Positions 36,401 to 48,400 of a stretch of DNA of 64,000 bases are shown here, piece after piece. Numbering within the stretch: position 1 is the first letter of the stretch; each line of letters starts with the position of its first letter. The stretch is from Chrysoperla carnea. Lineage: Eukaryota; Arthropoda; Insecta; Neuroptera; Chrysopidae. The notes under the pieces were generated by a model that ran no database searches, was not told the DNA's origin, and saw only the letters and a program-made list of their open reading frames with translations. The translations under genes were made by a program, and so were the position numbers. The stretch spans positions 93,552,368-93,616,367 of the forward strand of contig NC_058337.1 of assembly GCF_905475395.1 (NCBI RefSeq), written 5' to 3'.

Positions 36401-39400
36401 GTTGAATTTCCAACATACCTTTACGTTTCGGAGTACGTACCTTAGGGGTGTTATGCGATTTTGGTAAAAGGTCCTCCCACTTTAGGTAATGGCTTTAGAC
36501 CTTTCTTCAATTACGAATTCTGAGATATTTTATTAGTAAATCAAAAACTTCCAAGACCTTACTCTTGATTCTGGGGGGAGGGGGCTTACGGCGGGCCTGC
36601 ATACTGCATACATCAGAACATTTTAAAGAGAAATAGTAAAGTTTCGATTGCTTATATTCGCCGATTAGTAAATGGTTCATCAGATTGGGTCAAAATAAAG
36701 TACCATACCAATGTACAAATCAATTTTTTCTTTTTTGGCACTAACCTAATTTGGAAGTAATAAATCTCGCGGTAAAAATATAAATAAAAGGATTGAGTCA
36801 GAACTATGCATCTGAATTAAATCACTAACCATGCATCTGAATTAAATCACTAGTATGTAATATATAAAATAATTAAATCAATCTGTTCTAAAGTACAAAC
36901 CTTTTTTATGAAGGATAATCCTTTGGTGCAGCTTTTTAAACAATACGAATTTTTATTAGAAATAATTTTCATTTTGCAAACAAAAGGTAGCAAAAATAGA
37001 AAGGCATAACTCTAAAAAGATAAAGGAAGGCTCACACAACGTGATTTTAGAGTAAAATTATAAGTCTAAAGACAAATTTTTTATTAGATATATCGTGTAG
37101 AGTTAAATAATTAGGTATGGATAACGCTTTCATTATGTATAAGAACTTTAAAAGTTAAGAACCAATGCAAAGTCTCGTATTTGGTATTCAATCCAAGATC
37201 TTGAAGAATATATTCCAATAATACATATATTTCGTGTAAAAAAACAAAATATCCCAAAAACAACTAGATCAATTCAAATAATTCTTTTTTTTTTTTGGTA
37301 TATTCGTACTATCGTACTAATTTTTTTTTTGTTGGTATATTCGTACTATCGTACTATCGTAGGGGTAACTCAACAAATCAGTCCTTATCTTTGGTAAGTT
37401 TTTTGTTTTGATAAGTTTATTCATACATTTTCGAATTTTGATTATTTTTCAATGACCACAAAAATTTTTAAAGGACTATTCTATTCGTGTTCTCTGCTAT
37501 TCGTGTCCTATGATGTTACAACAAGGGAGGGGTATTTACGAGGGAAAATTTTTGTTTATTTTTTTGATAAAATCAATCATTCTCCATATATTTCAAGTTT
37601 TATGAAATAAATTTCTACGCTATAAGTTAAATTGATAATATACTACTTATTACTTTGATTAGGTTTGAGTGACTGAAAAACTAAGCTAGGCCGAAGGACG
37701 TTTAATTGACCAAGAAATGAAAGTAAATTTTGTGTTTAGCAGGGCCAAGCATTGTATAGGTATTTATAAATTGGATCTGTATGCGAGCGCAGCAAACTCC
37801 AGATCCAGACGGCCGAAGGCCATTCAATTTAAAAAGAGATAGAAGTAAAGCATGTGTTTACCGGGCTGCTAAGCGAGAAAAAAATATATAATCATACAGC
37901 ATAGTACACCAATTAATGAATTGAAGCATCAGGTTAATTAAGGTAATAACCGCTGATCAGAAGCTATAATCAAATAAGATGTAGGTTCACCGGATCGTCA
38001 AGTGATATATAAATTTACACGATTTCATCGTGTTTGGTTTTAAATTAAAGATTTTGATAAATAATAGATTCATTAAATTTTTCATCCGATTAAATAAACA
38101 ATTGAAGGCAGCTTAGGAGAGCTCAGATAATTATATATCTGAGTCAAAATTACGAAAAGTTAATTATATAATCTTAATCAAATTAAACAATACAATGTAA
38201 ATTCTCGTCAAAACGTCTTATAGATTATGAAATAGATTAAAAGATAATTTTCTTGACATTACCATTAATAGAATGAAATTTTTTCTATTAAAATGCGATC
38301 AGATAAAGGTGCGAAAAAATACTATTTATCTATCAGAAGAATGGCTCAGGTGTGTCATCAGTAAAGCAATGAGTCAGTCATTTCAAATAATTAATTCTTT
38401 ATATTTCCCAACCAAGGTTGGGAACATTGTAAACACTATTAACTAATATTTTGGGTAAAATTAAATTATGTTGGACTTAATTTTTAGAAAAAAGATGTTT
38501 TTACTTGGTTTCTTAGCTCAGTTGGTTAAGGCATAACCAATTCCATCCGCGATATGCTTAGTGTAGCGGGTTCGATTCCCGCCGTCGCAACAAAATTAAT
38601 TTAATTAATAGTTTTGATGGGCTGGTATAGTGCATGGTATATGCATGAAGGGGGTGCACTCAGCCTCTGAAATTGAGGAGCTGATAAATGAAATTATCAG
38701 CGGAAAGGTGGTAAAACACATATATGGTATCACAATGGGCTCTATAGCCTAAGTGTGTCCTTCGTGGACAGCCAATATAACCTAACCAAACCTAACCTAC
38801 TTGGTTTCTTATAATATCGACATCTAACAGATATCGAGCAGCCCTAGTTTATTTTACATAAAATTTATAATTAATTTACGTACTTGTGACCAAATAGACT
38901 TTAAATAAAACAATAATAATTTTTCTTCGAGAGCTTATATCTTTCAACGATATCTTTTCTTTGAGTACCATAACCTATATCTTTGAGTACGACTTTAACC
39001 AAAGAGGTTATATATAAGATAGAGGCTTAAAAGCATAGGAAACGCAATAAGTGAATAATTAACCGTTAAAAAAGAGAACAAAAAAGGGACCGCCTTCCCT
39101 CTTTGTCTCTCAGCCTGACAAAGCGCTGTTTTATTTTGTTGAATAATTGTATAAACACGACCACGTGCATGTCTGTGTATTTCATAAAGGTAATACAAGG
39201 CAGACGAAGGCAACTATAAGCGTATTTTTCTTAAGTCTCTCTCTATAACGATAAACCATTTGATGGCCACATTACGGTTTTATTTTATTGCTTCTATGAC
39301 TTCAACTCAAAAAGGATACGAAATAGTAAAAAAACGAGTCCACACATTTTTTTTAAATTTACTACCTAGTCCAAAATTATAAAAATTGGACTATGGGTTG

Positions 39401-42400
39401 CGAAGATATAGATTTTCACTTATCACAATTAGTCGTAAAATCAGCCCCGTAAAATTAAGAATTGAGTCCGAATAGTTTTGCATACAAGTGCTCCTATCTC
39501 GACCTTTTCCGTTACATTTAAGAACTTGTATATAGATTACAAAATTTTGAAAAGTTATAAATAAATAAAAAAAGAGACGTATTTTGTTTATTTTTACATA
39601 ACAATAAATCAAAGAACAAAATTCAAACGCAATTTCAGATAAAAATTCTGGTCACAAACAATTAACGTAAATCGATTTTTAATAAATGACGTAAAGCATT
39701 CAAAATAGAAAAAAAGTATATAATTAACAATATTATAACAGACCAAAATATATATTCTATGACATAAAATAGTTTATAAATGCCTGTGATTGAAATGTCA
39801 ACACTTTGATTAAAACTCAATGATAAATACGTCAATTAACATATTTATCATCATGCCATATTGTCAAAAATATTTTTATGTATATTTTTATGAAGTAAAA
39901 AATGTCAGTTAAGGTGGTTTATGCATTTTAAGAGCTTTGAGATTTCTTTTAGATGTGAAGTAAGTAGAATTCTAAGAGCATTTCGAAGTTTTTTTTATAT
40001 ACATATTAAGGTATTTCTAGCATGGATGCAGTACTTTTCCACAGATTTAGACTATTTTTTCACAGAATAATATTAGCTGTGAGTTCTCAAAGTTACAGAA
40101 TTTTTGGTCGTTTAGATCGCGATATAATCAGGTGCAATTTCGCGATTTCCCCCATTAAAAACATGTAAAACTCACTGTCATCCCAGATATTTTTTACGGT
40201 ATTAAAAAATTCGAGGAAAAGTAGGAGGGTTGAAAGGAATGTTTTTAGAATAAAATCAAATAAAAATAGCACCATGTCGTTTTGTTTTCGAGATATTCAT
40301 TTTGACGTAAATTGCTCGTTTTTTGCTCACTAATTCTTAACAAGAATGCAACTTAAATAATTTATCAAAATTAAGTCTGTATTTTATGGATATTTATTCC
40401 AGAGACTTGACTTAACATAAGCACCAAAGTTTTATTATTCCAAATCCGACTCTGTCACAGATTCTAATCAAACAATGACAAATGAAAATGAAAATCAAAA
40501 AAATCAATTTATATACCTTCTTTGTCATTTTTATTATATACCATCCAACTACACTTAACAGTCTCACGGGTTGTATAAATTGTGGTTACTGGACAATCAC
40601 ACATTTTGTTGCTGTTAACTTCAGAATGTATTAGAAAGAAAAACTTGAATAGAAAATAATTTTTCGAGGAGCCAAACAATTAACACCACAACTATAATAA
40701 CGTGTATATATTTATATCGAATGAATCACTTCTTAAAATATGTTTCAAGTTAAAATCAGTTTTTTTTTTTTAAGTTTTTGTTATTCAAATGGATTAAATC
40801 CCCATTTTTAGACGTAATTTAACGACCTTAACATAATTTTATTTATAGAAATTGAATTATTTTGAAATTTGAATAATTAAATGAGTATGTTAAATTCACA
40901 TAAATAACTGTTCAAGAACACACGAGAATGAAGTTAAAATTTTTCATAACAATGATAGAAAATCATATCACTGACAACAAACATGTTACAGGCACACTCG
41001 CGGTCGTGGTCTATGTATATATGTTGCGGTAGTCTACTATGTTCCTACAGGATCCAATACTTTACGATCGAAAGACGTTTATTACTCACCACGCTAGTGA
41101 GCAACGGTAGTTGTACAGTTTGAGGCCAGTGCCTTGAGTATAATAATACAGAAAAAGATAGATTGAGTTAATCAAGTGATTCATTTGAGATATCTTTGTC
41201 GTGTGTGTTTGGAAAATTTTTCCTTCTTCACTAAAAAAATACTAAAATAGTTAATTTTACTTTTAATTGACGATTTTACTTATAAAGAGCAAATTACTGG
41301 TTGATGTTTCGTTATAGCCATATTGTCATTGAACAAAAACTTGTACAATTTGTTTTACATAACAAAGCGAAAGTCTAATTCTTATGGAAGATTGATAAAA
41401 GTAAATTTGATAATTGCACTGGAGTGCCAATGACCAACATTATTACAGTTAGTTTTTTGCCCAACTGATATTTTTAAAATATCTGATGTCAACACCGCAC
41501 GACTTTCTAGCACGCTTATAAATTAGTCACAATGGACTCAGAAATGGTCAAAACCAGGATAAAGATAGCAAGAGAGAGGGTAGACAAGAAGCTCTTCGAT
41601 ATACGAGGAGTAAATCTCTAAATTATTTCCCATAAGTCCGATTTACTTGAAATTTTGACGGTAAGTAGAAAGACCAGGAAACAAAAGTTATATGATATCG
41701 AATGGTGCTTCTGCTCAGGGTTTAGTAACCACCCATTCTAGAGAATGGAAAAATTTATGAAAAATAACAACGAGAATCGATAGAGAGATGAATTCTAAGC
41801 AAAAAGTGTCATTCAAGCCTAATTCGAAAAGTCAATACTTTCCGAGTTATGGACGATTGAAATTAGCTATTTTTCAATGAAAAAATCACGCTTGTCATTA
41901 GTTTTTCTTGAACAACTACAGAAATTGACACCCTACGAAATAGCTCTCTACAGAAAATTTAGCTTAAAAAAAGGAAAAGATTAGTTTACTATTTTATTCG
42001 TTTTGGTGCGATATTAGTTGAGATTCAGCTGGTTGAAAACAACTGTCTTTTCACCGGTAACAACTATTGGAGTATTAAACTCCAAATACGTGAAAAATTT
42101 CAAGGTTTTTAATAGTACTTTAAAAAGTGTACGATATACTTTTTCAAAAAAACGTCAAAATCGGTGCTATAGGTCAAAATTTAGAGATTTCGTCCTTTTT
42201 TATCCTCGTTTATTGGAGTATTAAACATTATACAGCTTATGATTCTGTAGTTTTGTTAAAATTTTTGATTTTGTTAAATAAATATACAAGGGGGGATGCA
42301 CCACAATTGGATATTACAATAGCCCTAAAAAACGGATAATGAATTTTTAGTTATGCGCACAAATTTACAAGATAAAACTAATCAAATTGGATTCAGGGAT

Positions 42401-45400
42401 ACTCAAAAATCGAAGTGGATACTGACGTTAAAAAATGAAGAGCGATTTTTTCTGATTACAATACTTCCCCCACTTTGTACAAGGGAGTAAAAAGTAAATA
42501 AGTGATTAATAGGCGTTACATTTAAAGTTTTATTTTTCGTTTGTTGTGTTGATCTGAGAAGTATATCAATGGCCCGGAGACAAGAACAAAATTAAGGTTT
42601 CAGATCAACTTTACAGAGAGGGCGCATATTAGGACAAAACTTTGTTGTCCATTTTCTCAAAAACTATAAAAGATAGGCAATTTAAAATTTGCAGTTAGTC
42701 TCAACGAGTGATTTCGTAAAACATTATCGAAAAACGAAAAAAATTATAGAAAATACTTTCGAAAACCAAATAAATGGCAGCCGTAATTATGCAAGCTTTG
42801 ACATTCAACACTTTCTTCTATACAGAATATTTGAACAATTAACTCAGTCAATTGTTTGTTTTCACTCGTTATAATGTAAATTTCTTCTCTTCTTGAATAA
42901 AAACAAAAATCTGAATTTTGCAATATTATTGTTTAGACATAATACGACAAAAATTAATTTACATCCAACATAATAATAATTTTACCAAAAAAAAAGTGTT
43001 TTATTGTAATAAAGCCAGTGAACTCATTTCTAGGCATTTAAATGTATTAGAGAGCCACAGCCAACTAAACAAACCAATTCTATAATTGGAACAGTGAGTC
43101 ACTGTTTATATTTTATTACCATTTTACTAGGTACATGTATGTATGCTAATATAAACTTTTCATATACATATATTTTTGTTCCTGTCATATTTCATGGATT
43201 TTACAAATTAATCTCTTTATATAAATTAGTGTTGGATTGAACATTGAACTGCTCTGATTCAGGAATTGATTTCATTACTCGAAAGATCATGTCTTTTGTT
43301 AATGGTTTACGTTCATTATTATGTGTAATTTTAAATGCTCCCTCAAATAGGCTACCCTCCCCACCTGAAATAGGCTATTGACTGGTTTCTGTAAACCATC
43401 TCAAATTATTAGTTATTATTTATAGAGCTCGTAAAAAGTGTTAGCTTTTAATTATTTGATATATTTCTTCAAAAAATACTCGATTAAATAAGTTATTAAA
43501 ACGATACTTGTAATCGTAAATATACGCACTATCTTTTTGTGATGTCATTAGCAAGTAAATAAGCAAACAGCGAATCGAAATATTATTGAATATATATACA
43601 AACGGTATTCCAGTACTTGTAATATGAGGTATACACTACCATTTTTTGATGTCATACGCAAGCAAAGCCAAGAGTACAGTACACGAATGTGGTGCATTAA
43701 GTCTACGTTTTAAGGTGCAATTTCATGGTGACGTTGGACGCTAGTTTCTAGCATCAAATTTGATCACATGGTATAATTTCGATCAGAGGACCATCTAGAT
43801 AAAAAGCAGCGATAAAGATGAAATAATTTGAGCTTCATAACGCTGGTATCAGTTTCTTGAGGCTAAAAATGTCATATCGAACTGAAATACAATCGATATT
43901 ATGAAGCAATTTTAAATTACTTCAGACAATCAATTGCGTAACGTAATCGTTTATTTTTTTACATCATATAAGTAAAGAAAGATAGTCACTCTTAGGGCCC
44001 CCGCAGACTGCAGACTTTTTATCGGCCGATAGTTTGGTCGGCTTCTTAATCAGTATGGAGAGAAATGCATATGCGCACACTACAGCGATTCAGTATCGGC
44101 CGACAAAAAAGTTTGATGGGCTACCCGATTACATTCAAACAAATCTGTCGGCCAACTATCGGCCGACTGTTTAATCAGTATTGGCGCATACACGCCTGCG
44201 CATACATGGCGATTGTTTAGTCGGCCGATAGCTCAGTTCGCTCTGTGATGTGGCTCTTCCACAGGTATAGAAAGTCTTAAATTTGTATCCTCCTTCGCTA
44301 TTGCTGGTCCAATTAGCTTGAAAAGTTCATTGAAGCTGGTAATGCTCATTCAATAATAGGCGGAAATTTTTTTCGGGTAATCAAGTAATTTGGAATGCAT
44401 AGTGTAAAATTTTCCACTAACTAATCTATCACTGAGAATGGGATGCACGCGATACTCTCGGAATCTCTTGTTGATTTTCCTCCTCCGGAGTATGATGAGA
44501 CCAATAATTTTCCTGGACAATATTTTCATTGTGCGACCGCTTCAACAGTCAGTTACAAACTAGTTCGAGAATAGTCGGCCGACTGCTGGATAGTCTGCGC
44601 CCTGTTCACCAACCAAACTGTTTAGTTGGCTCGGTGAGCGCACTTTCAGCCCAACCCGACTAAACTATCGGCCGATAAAAAGTCTGCAGTCTGCGGGGGC
44701 CCTTAGATAGCCACAGTCGTGTATATATAACACGAGTATGAAGCAACACACATAACTAATATTCCCATACAATACATACTGTATAATGATCTAAACTAAT
44801 TTGGGTCCTCGGGAGTAAACAATGATGTTTACGAAAAAAATGTTTCAAACAAAAGTTGTTTATATTCTTATAAGGAATATTTTTTATACCTAAACTTTTG
44901 TTCTATATCTAACGATTTACAAGATGGATCCTATGGACCCGAGACGCAATTGACCTACGTTACTCATTTACAAACTCGACCTCCCTTTTTACGTCCTAAG
45001 CACGCTATAAAAATTTCAACTTGATATCTCTTTTCGTTTTTGAGTTATCATGCTTACGGATAGACAAGCGGAAATAGACTAAATATTTGATTCTAAGAAC
45101 ATCTATACCAAAATTTTGTTCGTAGCATCAATATTTTTAAGCGTTACAAACTTGGGACTAAACTTAGAATACCTTGATATATTTCATATATACATGGTAT
45201 AAAAAACATATTAAGTTAATATAACAATGTGCTGTTGTTGATCCAAATAGGTTAGGGAATAACATAGATCGATAAGTCAACTTCACGCTTGACGCTATAG
45301 TTTGACTGGTTTGACGCTTCTTTTTATCTAGATATAATTTTGATAGAAATTATACCATGTGATCAAATTTGACGCTAGAAGCTACCGTCAAGTGTCACCA

Positions 45401-48400
45401 TGAAATTGCACCTTATGGTTATAAGATTCAATATCCTAAATGCATATGGTAGCAAACTTCAAATTGATTTCTTTAGAGACTATTCAAAAAGTTTGAGGCA
45501 GTAAATTCTTGGAAATATTATTCATTTATTTATTCTGTTTTGTGCATAATAGTCATTAAAAATTTTCAGACCAGTAAACCGTTTTTTATCTATTTAAAGA
45601 ACGATAAAAATGATTATAACAAAAATTAAGATAAAAAATATTAAGATTATATATTGTGCGATATAATAATTGTTTCACAGATGATGATTCATCAGCGGGC
45701 TACGCCGAGATAGTTTTGAAATAGCTATTTACATTTATATCATTATTCAGCAGGTGTACAACAAATTGTCGCCAGCATGTCTGTGTCATTTAAAACAAAC
45801 AGCTAATCTTTTTTAACTAACACACTATATAATAGAATAGAATATAATAAACTTTGATTTTTTTTATATAAAGTTTTTATAAAAGAGAAACTACAGTGAA
45901 AATTATGAGAGCAATCGAAAAAATTTATTATTACCATATTATTTAGGGGAATCCTAATCATAATCGATATTTGGAAAACATTTAAGGACTTTCCCAAAAA
46001 ATAACGTTTTCCTAGGATAATTTTAAAATCGAATATACCAATGCATTCTCTTTAATGACCATTATAAGCCAGAACATTTTTTAAGACCCTTTACGGTGTT
46101 TTTAAAGGTATGCTTTATTATGAAACAAGGCTAATTCTCAAAATTAATTTGGAAAATTAATATTCATTAGTGAAAAGCATGACGAATATTCTCCGATAAA
46201 GAAAATTATAACAACTAACTTTCCCAAGTTCTAACAAAATTTACACTTAAAATTTTTTTGTGAACGTCCTTAAGTTTTACGTAATTCTAAGAGAATGATT
46301 ATCAAAATCGCTGCTAGTGTTTTATTTTGATGGGGACGATATCAACACACTGTATTAAAAAAACAATAAGTATTAAACAAATTGACAACTCAAAACACAA
46401 AATTATGTCATAAAGAAAAGAATTAAGACGTTCACGGGTTTTTATTGCAGAAATCGTTCAATGGGAAATTAGATAGATGTGAAAAAGCACCCTTTTTTTC
46501 AAATATCTCGTAAACAAAGAAAATTCGATAAATTTTATGATTCGTATTTTTCAAAAATAAAATTAAAAAAATTTTCATGCCAAAACAGTTAAAACAAACA
46601 GGAAAAGTCAAAATTTCGATTTTTTGTAGATTTTTGTTTTTTGGGTAGATCTGTTATTTGGGTAGAGAAAAGTATAGGGATTGCTGGAGACAAAAGAAAG
46701 TAGATTAAACTATCTTTTAAATGTTATACTGAAAATTTTTTTGATTAAATATTGACCGAGATATAGCCGTTTCAACGTGGCTTCTTTTTGCTTTTGTAAG
46801 AATATTGTTTTAGCTCGTATTTTATTGAAAAAATATTGTTTTACTCAACGAAAAAAAATATTTTACGTTTATTGTTTAGGAATATATGACAATTACAACA
46901 AGTTTGGAAGAATGGTGTTCAATTTTCCTCAATAATAATGTTATCAAACGTTTTCCTCAATAATGTCGTCTTCTGCAATATCATGCTTCTTGTACATTGT
47001 CGCCATTAATCCTCGTGTATTCTTTACAAAAAAAATACTTATTTTACATTTCTTGTTAGACATAATTCATAATAAATGTAACACACTGTTCATAATTGCC
47101 ATATTATAAATAAGTATACAAAATCATGAAGAAAAACATATATATTTTTAGAGTTAATTGATTAATTATTTCAATTTTTATATTGGCTTAGAGATAACAA
47201 ATTATAATAAATAATAAGTATAAACATTACCCTGATGAAGGCGCCGAAATTCACGCTGATCCTGAATGTAATAAGACGCCCAGCATTTGTTCCACAAATG
47301 ACACAAAGCTCAGTAAAATCGAAGTTTACGTATGACTGCGTTCTACTTGAACCCGCAACCCCATCATTTATTAATATGCTGGACGTTCTTATTACATTCG
47401 GAATCAGCGTAAATCTCTGCGTCTTCGTCCCGATAATGTTTATACTTTTTATTTATTATAATTTTTTACCTCTAAACCAATATAAACTTAATCAATTAAC
47501 TCTAAAAGCATATAAGTCTGTGCATTAGATTTGCTTCATGAATTTGTTCCTATCTCTGCCCAAAAAAAAAACGTACAGGCAAAAAAGCAAAATACCACAA
47601 AAATCGAAATTTTAGCTTTTTTTCCTTCTGTTTCAACTGTTTTGGCACATTTTGATGATGGCAAATTTGATTCTCTAGAAAAAGTTTTATATAAAATTTA
47701 CCGAAATTTGCTTTGTTTACGGCAAAATTTTAACAAACCAAAAGGGGTGATTTTCACTCCTATCTTTAATTTCCACCCTCTAATTTAATAGCACTCCGCG
47801 GTTTTTTCTTCTTTCATAACCCATTGGACGATTCTTGCAACAAAAACTCGTGAACATCTTAGTTCCTTATTGCCCTGTTCTTAATTATAAGATATAATCA
47901 ATAACACTCAAAAGTCAAAATTAATAAGTAAAGTGAATAATTAATTTATCGCGCAATATAAAACTCTATTGAATGGCGGGTGTAATAATAACAACATTCT
48001 ACTGTAAAATAAAAAAAATTCAAAAAAAAAACTTCCGCATTGCTAAATTTATTGAGTTAGAACAAATAATTTTATTTTTTTCTTTTAATAACTAACTGTA
48101 TTAAGAATATTTATAAGTCCGATATGCGATACCGTTTTTGCTCCATTTATTACTACTAGTTATAGATTAGTCAACAATATTGTATGGTGACGACGGACGT
48201 TAATAATGATGCGTCATAAGCCATTGCACCAAATGTTCAAGTCGAATGATGTAGATAAAAATAGTATACGGCATCATCGTAAGAGTAAACAAGGGCCCGT
48301 AAAAAAATGACTCTTGACAACAACGAGACTCATTACTGCTTATTTTCACAGGGTCCGTAGACAAAAAACAACTGTTAATTGTTTAATAATATAATTTAGC

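Larger units (their letters stand above)
43713..45413. mobile_element. TA-flanked inverted-repeat transposon, interrupted
   Basis: AGGTGCAATTTCATGGTGAC at 43713 is repeated inverted and perfectly at the right end (45394-45413), with further partial pairing inward (AATTTGATCACATGGTATAA in both arms). A TA dinucleotide on each side fits a Tc1/mariner-type target duplication. The interior holds two unrelated insertions: the TTA-flanked element 43995-44702 and repeat copy C 44821-45201. Without these, the original element was about 600 bases, without coding capacity. Confidence 0.75.

Noticed and set aside
36806-37356. CRISPR-like array from short direct repeats
   Set aside because: Each repeat occurs only twice without regular spacers, and the DNA is an insect intron.
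37660-37880. Possible bacterial insert because of GC-richer GGCCGAAGG words
   Set aside because: The words recur as two diverged direct copies with no ORF and sit in AT-rich intron; a decayed transposon is more likely.
38505-38590. A functional tRNA gene
   Set aside because: A and B boxes are present, but the 5' acceptor strand is replaced by the target duplication, no acceptor stem or clean anticodon loop forms, and SINE body and tail follow.
47235-47788. Two adjacent plus-strand frames of 97 and 85 codons
   Set aside because: They fall inside nested inverted repeats and have no recognisable domain or splice context.
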